A stretch of 64,000 bases of DNA from Sambucus nigra (GCA_949130495.1 OX422214.1:2030046-2094045); one strand, 5' to 3'. Positions 11,285 through 22,993 are shown, numbered from the stretch's first letter. Numbers and translations are program-made. Notes: a model not told the origin generated them from the sequence alone.

Positions 11285-11760
11285 GAAACAAACTGGCCGT
11301 ATTTTGGGGGCGTTTTTTAGAACTCCTAAGTTTTCCAAAATGCAATCCGATTTTGGAATTATTTTTTCAATTAATGAATTTTGATTTTTCAACAAAAATT
11401 AGATCGAAATCGGGATTAATTCTATTTTTTATATCCGCTTTTCAGAAATTATACCGATATGATTTTTCCCAAATTTTCTGGTATTCTCATTTTCCCAACT
11501 GTATACTATTCTGTTTTTTTTAAGTATATGATGATTAAGAATTTTTCGAAAATTTCCCATGTTCCCTGAAATTATTCTGATTTTTCTTTCATTTGGATTT
11601 TTTCGAAACATTGAAAATTTTATCCCGACTCCCGATTTTCCCATTTTTTCTGAAATTTTTGATATTGGCACCGAATCCCCCTTTTTTGAGAAAATTGGAA
11701 TCGAGATCGGCATTTTTTTGCCAAATAATTTAGAAATTTTTTCAAAAGTTCATTTACCGT
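11285..11760. repeat. T-rich degenerate repeat in pseudogene intron
   Basis: Loose repetition of short GATTTTTCCC- and GAAATTTT-like words. It gives artefactual open frames on both strands (11,429-11,713 minus and 11,559-11,771 plus). No recognised family. Confidence 0.35.
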
Positions 11761-11905
11761 TCCTCACTTAACATAGCCCTACCTGTAATGAAACGAACAA
11801 GTGCTTTCATTAACTTCTGTTGGTTTAAGTGCATTTATTGAAATAAAATAGTATGGTTGTTGGCATATTGATATGGTTAACTTATCTTTGGTTGTGTTGG
11901 GACAG

Positions 11906-12062
11906 AGCAATGGTGAGTGAGGTTCAAAGCTAGTCTATATTGGTTAGTGGAGAAAGTGGGGCTGGGAAGAATGAGACAAAAAAATTACCCATGCAGTATC
12001 TTACTTATGTTGGTGTCGGTGTTGCTAGTGACGATAGAACAGTTGAACAACAAGTCCTTGAA
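11906..12062 (+). pseudogene. Myosin XI pseudogene: P-loop exon
   Basis: The acceptor GACAG lies before 11,906 and the donor is GTATGA at 12,063. The nucleotide-binding loop [10 protein letters not shown] is at 11,949-11,978; active myosins usually have GESGAGKTET, so Thr is replaced by Asn. The exon continues as [21 protein letters not shown] frameshift lies between the first codons (AMVSE) and SILVSGESG. Confidence 0.9.
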
Positions 12063-13352
12063 GTATGATCTTAATTTACTTGATCATAATGTTATACCAA
12101 CCCCAAGTGTTTAGCAATTTTACAGGGCAAAAACCTAGTTTACAAGTGCAGTCAAGCCCAGGCGTTGGCTAGGTTTTGTGCGCGGGCGTCATTGGTTTTA
12201 CTGCCCCACTAATGAAAAAAAATTAGAAAAAATGTAGAAAAAGTTGGGTCCCAAACTAACAAAATTTTGGAAAAAAAGGAAAATATTGAGGTAGCAAAGC
12301 AAATTCCTTCTGAAGGACAATTATACTCTTGCGTCCTTGGGAAAAGTACTGAGCAAAATAGCTCAACTTTGTGGGTTTGAAAATCGATAAAACCTATTTT
12401 GGCTAGTGGTGTGGATTTGAATAAAAACGCTTGGAGTTGGTCATTCCATAATATAGGTATGTTATTTTCTTTAATTTATTGCTCATGTATGCCAAAAAGT
12501 TAATTCACCATCTCCTTCTTTGTATGGTGACAAATTTAATTTAGTTGTATTGGTATTTTTTGCACAAAAGTATTCAATTATTTCGGCTTCATTTATAAGT
12601 TGGGGATAACACAGTTGTTATGTCCCCATTTTTTATTAGGGGATAACACAGTGGAGTTTTGTTTTTAAACATTTTATATACAAACTTTCTCTTCTCCATT
12701 AACATTGAGTAATATATTTTCAATCACTGAGATTGCTAATTTCACTTTCTTAATGATTCAGTCTAACCCACTTATGGAGGAATTCGGTAATGCAAGCACA
12801 TCTAGAAATGACAATCCGAGGTGTGTATGAAGTTTTCTACAAGTCTGTGTATTGATCAATTTTGTTGCTCTGCTACTTTAATCTGGCCTGTACTAGTCTT
12901 ATTCTTTATCCCAATATTAAAACTGTGAGCTTCACGATTTATGTTAATCATTTGGCTTTCTATACCACCCTTTTATCCGGTTTGACTTTTTGTTCCTCGC
13001 TTATGACTGATTCCTTTGCCGACGTTCTCGCCATACAAGGCAGTAAGCTTTTGGGTGAGAACTGGAATTGGGATGAAACCAACCTAAGGAAGGACCCTTT
13101 TGGGTCTGTATTTGAAGGGGTCTATTTTGGCCCTTTATGGCGGTGTTTGGGCATTTTTAATAAATAAATAAAATCGGTTGAACGGAAACTAAAATAAGGA
13201 GAATGCCAATTGTGTTCGTTCAGTGTGAGTTAACTCCAATTTGGACCTATGGGAGAGCTCTGTCTTAGAGGGTTGAGGGGAAGATAAAAAGGAAGGGGTG
13301 GGGATGGGGAGTTAAAAAAAATGCTAAAATTTATTTTTGGGTTGGGTTTTGT

Positions 13353-13610
13353 TTTATTTTTGGGCTATTTGAGTTTTGGCCCCAATTAGTTATACCAGTT
13401 TGGGTTTTGTCCCCCCAGTTAAGAACTATTGTATGTTTGGCACCTTGACTTTTTGATTTTTTTTTTATATTTTTGGCAACATATTTTTTTTCCAAAAAGC
13501 TTAGCTAAAAGTGAAAAATAGGGGACTAAACATACAATAGTTTTAATAGGGGCTAAAACCCAAACGGGTATAACTAGTGGGAGCCAAAACCCAAATAACC
13601 CTTTATTTTT
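13353..13610. mobile_element. MITE with long inverted repeats and 9-bp TSD (Mutator-like)
   Basis: Element at 13,362-13,601 (240 bp). The left end GGGCTATTTGAGTTTTGG and the right end, read in reverse complement, GGGTTATTTGGGTTTTGG are arms of an imperfect inverted repeat of about 75 bp that runs inward through ACTATTGTATGTTT on both sides. It is flanked by TTTATTTTT on each side (13,353-13,361 and 13,602-13,610). Nine-bp duplications and long arms are typical of Mutator-like MITEs. The flank is T-rich, so the duplication could be partly fortuitous. Confidence 0.75.
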
Positions 13611-15022
13611 TTTATTTATTTTTATTGTTATCGGTAATTTATAGGTCCGAGTAGGCCATAGAGAGATATGTTGGGAGAGGTTTTAAGAGTTAAGTCAGGA
13701 ACATGATTATCTTGGTAATTTCTTTACATATCTCTGTTACTTTTATCATGATATTTTATGATGCGGTAGTTGCCTTAAAGGATACTTGTAATCTCTTTTG
13801 ACCGGTTAACGATTTGTTGCATAATATTGGGGCAATTTGAAGCTTTTATGGTTTTATATGAGTAGAAATTCCTCTTCACTATTACTATGAGAGACATGCA
13901 AAGGATTGTTGGGGACAGACCTTGCTTGAACTGATGTTTTGACGATATTTCCATGATTGAGAGTTGAAGGTGATGGTGGATGCACTGACAGGAAAAATGG
14001 GGAAAAGTGGAATCTTGCATTAGCTATGTTTCGTGGGTATTATAATTATGTTTAGGGCAAATTGTATTATTTTATGTAATCTAGGGTTAGTATTTCGTTT
14101 TTTTTATATGAATCATTTTATTTGGCTGCAGTCATTTTAGCAAGTTTGTTGAAATCCAATTTGACACAAATGGTAGAATATTGGCTGGTGCAATCAGAAG
14201 ATACCTTCTGGAATGATCTCGTGTGGTTCAGATTACAAATCCTGAAAGGAACTACCACTATTTTTATCAGTTACGTGCATCTAGAAGGGTAATCTCTCTC
14301 CCTTTCCCTTTCACTATAAATTTTGAGATAGATATGCATTTTAAAGTTGGTGATGATTATGTGCTCTCTGATTGTTGCTTTCCATCATTATGATTTTATT
14401 TTCTTCGAAATAGATGTTTTTTTATTGTAAGTGATATACTCATGTGATGTTTCGACTTTCTTTTTTATCTTATTTTGTGTTTGTAGATGTTTGCACATGC
14501 GATTTAAATACTCGAGAAATAAGGTTTCCATTCAGTTCCCAAAGACCATTGTAATTTTATTAAGTTTTTGGTAATTGCTTGGATGAGCTTTCCTTACAAT
14601 TTTTGCCTAAAAAATGTGTTAGGGTGGGTGGTAAGGTGATGTAAATCCAATAGAAGACTTAATATAATTACACACTTGCACACACAAAAAAATAATTTAT
14701 TTTTTATTTTTTTATATTTTTTTATCCCAAATCTATTCTCATCTCATTCATAAAATCAATAGCTAAAAAGTGTCTTCAAGGGGGACGTTTTCTATCCTCA
14801 ATCTTACATTAATTTGGTTATGCAGAATTTCTTGTTGAATTGTTAATTTGTTTTGGCCATTTGTTTTTCTTGTAGTTTTATGTGTAAAAATAAAATAATA
14901 ATTGCTTAGCCGACATCCTAGCTGCGCTGGCAGAAGTTGGGAGCGCCTTTTAGAACAGTAGTTTAGTTCTGATACAATTTGATACTTATATGTTGCTGAA
15001 GATATGTTTAATATACATATCA

Positions 15023-15024
<2 letters not shown>

Positions 15025-15075
<51 letters not shown>
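15025..15075. repeat. (TA)n microsatellite
   Basis: An uninterrupted TA run of about 50 bases abuts the left end of the neighbouring inverted-repeat element. Confidence 0.95.
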
Positions 15076-15078
<3 letters not shown>

Positions 15079-15079
15079 C

Positions 15080-15258
15080 TGCTCTTGTGCGGACTCGTTC
15101 GCATTTTAAGAATGCGGACCGGACATGTGTCACCTGGCGGTGAGCCCAGAAAAGAGAGAGAGTGTGCCGATAATTTAGGCAATAATTTCTAAGCAAATCG
15201 TTAGGTGACACATGTTTGGTTCGCATTCTTAAAATGCGGACTAGTCCGCACAAGAGCA
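15080..15258. mobile_element. Small inverted-repeat element (MITE)
   Basis: A 179-bp foldback. TGCTCTTGTGCGGACT at the left is matched by its reverse complement at the right (AGTCCGCACAAGAGCA). The complementarity continues with gaps through GCATTTTAAGAATGCGGAC and AGGTGACACATG. Inner part non-coding. Flanked by TA-rich DNA on both sides, so a target duplication cannot be decided. Confidence 0.75.
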
Positions 15259-15514
15259 TTATTATATATATATATATATAAGGGTGGGGGGAAGAAAAAA
15301 GAAAGAAATATATTTGTTTTCCTATTTCTAGTTTTTACAGGGATAACTTTTGAAGGTCTTTAAAAGGAAATTTTATGATTATTATCTTCCGTTAAAATGT
15401 TTTTTTATTGTTTGAAGAATTCTTACTGTTTCCTTGTGACATCCTTTTACTATGTTTGCTCAGCTAGACTCTTCAAGCTTACAGGTTTATACTAAGGACT
15501 GTTAATGATTCTAG

Positions 15515-15920
15515 GATGCAAACGAGTACAAGCTAGTGCCTCCAAGAAACTTTCACTACTTGAATCAAAGTAAGGTTTATGAGTTAGATGGAGTGAACAG
15601 TGTTGAGGAATACATGAAGACAAGAAAGGCGATGGATATTGTTGGGATTAGTCATCAAGAACAGGTTTTAAAGTTTTGACTTGCATGGTTCCTAATGATG
15701 GTCTTACATTTATTTTTTTCATTTCAGTGCTCTTATCATATTCTTTTTATTTCGTCAAGTTGGTTCAGCCTTTTAACAGGAAGCCATTTTTTGGACCTTG
15801 GCTACCATTCTACATCTTCAAAACTTAGAATTTTCTCCAGGAAAAGAGCACGACTCATCTATGATAAAGGACCCAAAATCTAATTTTCATTTGCAGATGG
15901 CTGCTGATCTTTTCATGCAG
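15515..15920 (+). pseudogene. Myosin XI pseudogene: two best-preserved exons
   Basis: Exon 15,515-15,664 reads without a stop from DANEYKLVPPRNFHYLNQ to TRKAMDIVGISHQEQ. Exon 15,780-15,920 reads without a stop from EAIFWTLATILHL to SNFHLQMAADLFM. Both have AG and GT borders. They cover the motor region around loop 1 and the following helix. Open frames in a copy otherwise carrying stops suggest moderate age. Confidence 0.88.
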
Positions 15921-17628
15921 GTAATTTTGGACATAAGTTTTGATTATTAACTGGGTCTATTTATACGAAAATCTTTATTGAGTACCTTTATTTGCTTTCT
16001 ACTTTTGAAATATGAAGCCAGCGTACTTGTAACTATTTTATAATAGAAGTATTTTAATTTTTATCTTTCTCAGAAATGGTGTCAAAGTTACGATTTCAAT
16101 TTAGGGAATCATTAATTTCGATCCCTAAAAGTTATGGAAATATTGTGGTGTTGGTGGCATTGTTCTTGTTTGATTTTATTTTTTTGAGGAATTTTAAAGT
16201 AGAAGTTCTTATGATCTGGCCTTACTATGGTTCCAATAAGTCTTATTTGCAGAAGAAATGCAAAAATTCTATGGTTTAGTTTCCTTAATTGTATGCTTTT
16301 GAATAATTACCATACTTCCAATTTCATTTGGGTTTAGTATGAAATTGTAAAGGTTTGTTGGGGACCTTCTTATTAAGTAATAAGAACATGAATGGATACT
16401 GCTAAGTTTGGTGTGATATTGTTCATTTGGATCCTTTTTTCTCGTATAAATGTTATCCTAGCAAATGCTTTAGCTCCAACTTGCGTTTAGTAGTCATTCC
16501 ATTGCAGGAATACAAGCACTTGTCCCATTGGACTGTATGTCGTTCTATTGAAGATGGTATCCTAAGACATGGTTGCTTATTATTTTTTGTATACTGCGGG
16601 TTATTGGAACTAAGAATTATAGTGAAAAGAATTATATATGTTTATTGGCTGTTTGTAGAAATGTTACGAGATACTCTCTCCCCCAAAGTTTTGTGTTCCA
16701 AATATTGTATACCCTTTGTGTGTAATTTAGCATCCTTTGATTTTCTCCATCTGGAGTTTATCTAAAAAAACTCAGGTACTTTAAGACATACCTAAAACAA
16801 AACCAAATTTTAATAAAACATCGTACGTAGTGCACAAGGCTCTCGCTTAACTGCAAGGATATATCCAAATTTTAATAAGTATATTTTTTTGCATATATTC
16901 TTGTTCGAGCGGACTATATATATACACATTTATGTTACCCAAAACAATGAAAGTAATAGTTGCAAGCCAATTGAGAATCAAAGCAGTGCCCCAATAAATC
17001 CTACCTTTAATGTACTTTGTATTGGCCCACATACTCGTACTATTAGCACACAACGAAGTGATCCACATTATAGGTGACATTGATAAGTACAAGACTTTAT
17101 CCGTTGGACTACCTGTTGTTCTTAGTGCCGAATATTACAAGGTTGGTATGGATGATTGTCTTTATTAATTTGATAGACCCATGTTCAAAAGAGTGACATC
17201 GGGCAAAATTATTATCGGTTTGCCATTTAGGGCCTTATGTTATTTAGAGGGCTGCAAGAAATATGTTTCCCTTTTTCTTAAGTGCCCCAATATAGGAACA
17301 GCTAGATGAATATAAACACAAAATAACCATCTAATATACATATTATTGTGTAAATGATAATAGAGATATACAAGAACCGACTTATCTATTTCGTTTAACA
17401 TTTGTAATCATATCTCTTCTCGTTTCTTCTACAAATCAAACCATTTATGTGGATGCTAATTGTTATAATGATTGTTTAATTATAAGTGAGAAGTGAACTG
17501 AGCTTGGGATTACATGGTTTTGAGTATTAAGACTTTGATTCTCCATCAATGAAAATGAAACAGTCACTTTTAGCATAGGTGGTTGGATTTTGTAATCTCA
17601 ATAGGAGTTTTTTTCTCTTTTCCCTCAG

Positions 17629-18474
17629 GTGTGATGTAAATCTTTTGTTGGCCATGCTCAGCACACGTTCAATCCAAACTCATGAAGGGGTCATTGTTAA
17701 AGCCTTTGACTGTAATGTTGTTACAAGTCGGGATGCTTTAGCAAAGAGTGTATATGCTCAGCTGTTTGATTCGTCTGTTGTCTGTTATTTCATTGTCAAA
17801 GACCTTTATTTTGTTTTTTTATCCAAATGTTTCATGTGAAACCAAATATGTATATATGTTTGTTTTAGGCCTGTTGAAAAGATTAACAGATCTGTTTGTC
17901 AGGATCACGAGTCTCAGATGCCAATTGGAGTCCTAGACATATATGGATTTCAATGCTTTAAACATAACACGTTAAATATCATCATGTTATTAATATTATT
18001 TTTTATTTTATCCTCTTATTGTCATTTTCATGGATTAAATATATATATATTCGAAACTATAATTAAATAATGAGAAGTGAAGCTGCTATCATATCCAATG
18101 TTAACCATAAAAATCGGGGGACATGTTTCTAACTAAATTTATTAGCTTGCGTAGTTGGTTCATTTGTTAATGAACTCCTCCCAAATGATAATAACTTGAC
18201 ATATTTTAGCAACTTCGCATTAATTTGGCAAATGAAAAGCTTTAACGACATTTTAATGAGGTGTGCACTGATTTGACTAGACATGTGATTTACAATTCAT
18301 GGGAATTTGATTTTGTTTATTTCTACTTTTCTGTTATTGCTTTTGTTATTGTTAATTTTTTTGTTCTTTTAGCATGTATTTAACATGGAGCAAGAGGAGT
18401 ATCGGAAAGAAGAAATCAATTGGATTTACATTGAATTTAAAAACAACCAAGATGTATTGGACCTGATTGAGAAG
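17629..18474 (+). pseudogene. Myosin XI pseudogene: relay/switch-II exons
   Basis: Four exons. 17,629-17,772: CDVNLLLAMLSTRSIQ, SRDALAKSVYAQLFD. 17,869-17,970: KINRSVCQDHESQ, LDIYGFQCFKHNT; switch II is normally DIYGFE, so Glu is replaced by Gln. 18,210-18,260: INLANEKL, one stop, RHFNE. 18,373-18,474: no stop. The switch-II change alone would be expected to impair ATP hydrolysis. No further motor exon is found before LTR A2. Confidence 0.88.
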
Positions 18475-18914
18475 GTTTTCACTCATTCCCTTGCTCAGAT
18501 ATTTTATTTTGCACTAAGTTCATTTTTTTACTTTATTTTTTTCAAGTGAATAAGTGATAAAAAATTGCAGCAGCATACTGCAACGACATAAAAAGGGTAA
18601 TTTTGATTTGATCCCCATTTATCTTGGCTTAGTAGTCTGGCTCCCAAAGTTCTCATTCCATGGCCTCTGACAGCCTAAATGACCTTTTGCAACACTTCGC
18701 AATATTTTTTTGTGACATTCATGAGATACAAAGTGTCTCAAAAGGTCGTTTAGCGAACAAAGAACAATAATTGAAAACTTCAGGGGCCAGATTTGTTATC
18801 TGCACAAATAAATGGTGGTCAAAGTCAAAATAACTGATTAATAATAATGGACACACAGACTCCATAAAATGATTTGTAAGAAATGAATTCATCTGCAAGT
18901 GATTGTATTTATTT
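18475..18914. other. Short flank between pseudogene and LTR A2
   Basis: Nothing recognised. The last five bases before the LTR are TATTT; the matching right flank of the element is lost, so a target duplication cannot be tested. Confidence 0.4.
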
Positions 18915-19669
18915 TGTAACACCCCATGATTTTTTAGTTTGAGAAATTAAATTTTTGGGAAAATAAAATTTAATTAAATTGGAGAATTCTAAAATTTGGG
19001 AATTGAGGTCCAAAAATAGGGGACATTTCAAAGTATTTCGGATGATGATTTTGAGGGTACCATCGATCCCAGAAGGGCCGAGATAGTCAAAATGACTGTC
19101 ATTGGGTTTTATTTCGGCTTCGGAATATTTTTAAGTCAGTTTGAATTGAATTGGAGTCAATGAGTCATTTAAAGTGTGTATTAACAATTAAAATTGGGAC
19201 TTATGTTTTCAAGGTTTAAGAGGCTTACGGGACAAGCCTTCTCATTTAGATAAAGAGAGAAAGAGAAAGAAAAGAGAAGAGCGAAAATAAGATGAAAGGA
19301 AGAGAGAGAGGAGAAAAGCTTGGAGATTTCCGGCTCAAACGCGACATCGAGGACGATTCAACCTCTACAAATATGAGGCAAGTGTTTAATCATGCTAAAT
19401 AAGTCATTTGTGTATTTGATTTCATAATTTGTGGGTAAAAGAAATGGATTTTGGGTATAAATATCAAAACCTAGATTTTTGGGTTTAATCTTGAAATCAA
19501 TGTTTAAACATGTGTTTAAAGGGTATAAATTGATGGGAGGAAATTATGGGATGTCTTTTGATGTTGGAAACATGATTGGGTTATAATTTATACTTAGAAA
19601 TTGTTGATTTGGAATTTTTGGGAAATTAGGTTTTTGTAGAAAAATAGCCATTTCGTAGCCTGCTGAACA

Positions 19670-19871
19670 GGCCGAATCGATTCGGCCACCTTCCGAATCG
19701 ATTAAAAATGTTGCAGAGTCCCACGTATGTGTGATCGAATGGATTCGGACCCAAGCCGAATCGATTCGGCCTGAGAGAGAAGCCCAGGTCTTTGGACCGG
19801 AATCGATTCGCCTCTGAAGCCGAATCGATTCGCTAGGCTGAATCGATTCGGAACCGGGCCGAATCGATTCG
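19670..19871 (+). repeat. TCGA-centred palindrome cluster (LTR A2)
   Basis: Eight CCGAATCGATTCGG-like units in 200 bp, including an extended GGCCGAATCGATTCGGCC (19,670-19,687) and GCCGAATCGATTCGGC (19,755-19,770). Confidence 0.9.
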
Positions 19872-21842
19872 AAAAGAGGGCATTTTGAGAATTTTTATTT
19901 ATAGTGAATGCAAACCCTTTTTGGTTGGGTTTATTGATTCAGAGCTTTCTCTTAAGATGTAAGATATATGTTTTGGAGACATATAAGGGGGTTTCTCAAA
20001 CATTATGATCATGGGGACTCCTTGGGAAAATTTGGGAAAAATATATATCCATGTATGTATTTGGAGTTGTATATAGTGATTGTGGGGAAACCTTTGGGAT
20101 TGAGAATCCTATTTATAGACAAATTATAAGTATAGAGGTGATGGGAGGCTAAGAACTCTTAGAGAGAGTTGAGACTTTATGTTGCGAAATTTCTGGGCCG
20201 ACATTTATATCGAATCTTTATAAGAATAGGATATGATTTAGATACGATTTGGGGCCCAATGAAAGAGAGTGGTCACATACCCTTAGTAATGATAAACTTT
20301 AAGAAATACATCCGAGAGGTCTTAGACTAGGGGATTCACAAAAGTGATTGAACCATAGTCGTAATCGAGAGCGATAGGATTCTGTTAAGTTACAATTGGG
20401 GACTAACGAGAGAGAGAGGGGTCACGTATCGTTAGAAATGTTTGAATTAAGGAACAATTGGTAAACCCAATAGGAGTAATGGTTCAAAAGATCAATTGAA
20501 CCATAGGTGAAATTGGGAACGATTTGGATCGTACTATCAACTAGAATAGGCGGTAGTATAATTCTAGTTAGGATAGTATACACATAATTGTGTGGAAATA
20601 ATCATTGGAATTCCAACACTTGAAATGAAGCTGGGATAAGTTGAGATTTGTAGACTTTTGGTTAGGTGTACACCTTTAGTCAAAATTTGTATTGGGAATA
20701 TGGATATGCTTTCGGGTTTAGATGAGAGGTGTAGTGATGGTTTCCTACACTAAACTTTGGGAGATAACCCTGATGTTTGATATATATATATATATCCGTA
20801 CGTTGTTTGGGAGACTATTCATCATAGGAAAATGGATGAATATGCTTCACGTGAGGGATTGTATTCACATATCGAGGTAAATTAAATGAGTTTGTGGTGA
20901 CGGCTTGTATATTGAGGATTGTGTATACCTATAGTCAAGTGTAGATATCTTATACATATGAACGAGAATTAGTTTGTATATATATAGATATAAAGATATG
21001 TGAATATATGTATATATATCTATACAGATATGAATATATGGATATATTTATGTTGTGGATATACATGGTATGAATATTTAAACCTTATGTAATGGTTTAA
21101 TGTTTGATCATATGATGGGATCATATGGATGTATGTATATTGGGCATGTGAACGATATATATACTTAAGTGGTTAGGCATACCCCGCTCATGCTATCATT
21201 GGGTAGTTTTCGCGCAGAGAGTGAGCATCCTGGCTCGAGGAATAGGGTGTGGATATTCCCCATGTCATAGTTGTTCTGTGTGTTATTATGTGATTTATAT
21301 TTTTGGGATGAGACGTGGTGGGTATGTTTCGTCTCATTATCGATTTGGAGCTATGAACGCTTCCCGGGACGTCGTCTGTGTGAGTTTACCACGAGATGGG
21401 TGTCGTTTAGCCCCACCATGGTGGTCCCCAACATTGTTACGTGAGCCGGGCACTGGGAAGATGATAGCATGGTGCATTTTATCGGCGCTATATATAGCCG
21501 GGTATATTATTATTCATGGGCATTGTACATCAGATGTGATATGTACACTTGGTCATGGGTATGGATGATGGTATATATATATATATATATGGTTAGAATG
21601 AATGCCTACATATATTTTTATATATATCCTATAGATGAAAGGATATAGAATCTTTGTGGAGTACATCTTGGATGATTATGATGTACTAGATTAATGGGGG
21701 TTGATGTATCGCATTTAAGGAATATTTCGGTTACATCATCCCAAGGATATTATTGGAGATTTTAAGTTGTTTTCATATTGTAGTCTAAAAATTTAGTAGT
21801 AGTAGTATAATATGGTATATATGGCATGATGGATCTCTAGGA

Positions 21843-21935
21843 TCTTCATTGTCAAGGAGTAGTGTAACGGGATGGTTCCTTGTTTGAATTTCTCTTTGCG
21901 AGACACCCCACGCACGAAACGTAGTACAATGTTGA
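21843..21935 (+). other. Foldable conserved motif, copy K5
   Basis: LTR-type copy. CATTGT/ACAATG form the outer arms, GGGATG/CACCCC the next, and TTTC/GAGA the inner. The fifth pair of the second stem is T-A where copy K3 has G-C. Confidence 0.55.
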
Positions 21936-22398
21936 GATTGAGGAGAAGTTTTTTCAATAATAATTTGTATGCATATTATTTAGTAATTAAATAATATGAC
22001 TCAACCCAAATATAAATGGGTAACGTATTAAGAATTATAATTAAATAAATTATAAACTGGAATCCATTAAGCCTATTAAGGCATAATTGTTTGTAAACAT
22101 AATCATGTATGATTATAAAAGGTGTGGATTCTTGGGTTAAGATAGGAAGGCAAATCTCGTGGGAATAGGTGGGGCCTAGGTTAAGTTAGGTTGTCCGTAT
22201 AATTGGGGTAATTTAACAAAAAAATCTCAGGACGCGAATAGGTGCGCGCCGTTAGATGAAAGGTGAGTTGGGGTCTCACGAGAGTGCGATTCCACTTTAA
22301 TTATGAAATAAGTGCACCGATATTTATTATGCACGGTTAACACACTTACTAAATATTTTTCACACTCGGGCTCTGACCAGTTTACTTTTCTCTCCTGC

Positions 22399-22401
<3 letters not shown>

Positions 22402-22467
<66 letters not shown>
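22402..22467. repeat. (TA)n microsatellite before acceptor-like site, A2
   Basis: TA run of about 65 bases between the pyrimidine tract and TACTACAG. The homologous place holds about 30 bases of TA in A1 and about 25 in A3, so length varies quickly. Confidence 0.95.
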
Positions 22468-22468
<1 letters not shown>

Positions 22469-22993
22469 CTACAGGTGTCCTACCGCATGGATGCCGGATG
22501 ACCTTCTATCCAGAGTCTTGGGAGCCGTGACATGTGCGGACTGTTGCGGGATGTATCTTGTAGTCGCTTCCTACTTCTTTAAAAATCTAGGTAGGATTCA
22601 TATTGTGTAGCAGGTTTATACCCAAGGGATATTTATAGATGTGTATATTTATTTCATTTCAGTCATTGTATTGGTTATGACCCGACAGCTTATTCAGGTT
22701 TATTTCTTTGAGGTATATTCAGTTGTAGTTATTTATTTCATTTTATTCTAGCATTTCATTTATCATAGTACTTTCATGCATCTTTCTTTCCTTTATTATT
22801 AGTGTCATAGTGTTGGTTTGTTGTCTGTTGCATATTTTATTCAATTTTAACATCTCGCTTATATGATATCGGGTAGTTAGTCCTATATTATATAGTACCG
22901 ACAGTTGGTGTTGAGACTGGGCCATCTAAAACTCCTGATTTAATGTAGTATAGGGCTGGCCACCCGTTATTATTTTGAGCGGGTTGTTACAGA

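Larger units (their letters stand above)
11067..18474 (+). pseudogene. Myosin class XI motor-domain pseudogene (fragment)
   Basis: Decayed copy of a plant class XI myosin heavy chain, the actin motor for organelle transport. At least ten exons are read in order, with introns kept: 11067-11217 ([25 protein letters not shown]); 11906-12062 (P-loop [10 protein letters not shown]); 12762-12820; 14132-14288 (KFVEIQFDTNGRI); 15515-15664 (NFHYLNQSKVYELDG); 15780-15920 (ILHLQNLEFSPGKEHDSS); 17629-about 17772 (LSTRSIQTHEGVIVKAFDC); 17869-17970 (IGVLDIYGF); 18210-18260 (ANEKL); 18373-18474 ([24 protein letters not shown]). Kept introns show that it arose by DNA duplication, not retroposition. The N-terminal SH3-like part, the actin-binding end, the neck and the tail are missing. 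It carries at least two in-frame stops and one frameshift. LTR element A2 begins 440 bases downstream. The 1.7-kb intron at 15,921-17,628 shows nothing recognisable. Confidence 0.9.
19378..22474 (+). other. Candidate GC-AG LTR intron, A2
   Basis: Donor GAG|GCAAGTGT and acceptor TACTACAG|GTGTCC enclose 3,097 bases. GCAAGT is the consensus of the minor GC donor class. The acceptor is preceded by TTTACTTTTCTCTCCTGCCT and the TA run. The same pair recurs in the other long LTRs. Splicing would remove three quarters of the LTR from a transcript started in the U3-like part. Confidence 0.55.
18915..22991 (+). repeat. Long LTR A2 (4.08 kb, 5' LTR)
   Basis: From TGTAACACCCC to GGGTTGTTACA, followed by GA and a tRNA-iMet PBS. 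Nearly identical to LTR A3 over the parts compared by eye (a few per cent different), so it is the 5' LTR of the same, fairly young insertion. Features: GA-rich leader (19,250-19,320); donor GAG|GCAAGT at 19,377/19,378; palindrome cluster 19,670-19,871; TA-rich stretches; GC-rich block 21,188-21,275; foldable motif 21,843-21,935; long TA run 22,402-22,467; acceptor ACAG|GTGTCC at 22,474/22,475. Confidence 0.92.

Noticed and set aside
12862..13167. 101-codon plus-strand frame
   Set aside because: Lies in a pseudogene intron and matches nothing I recognise.
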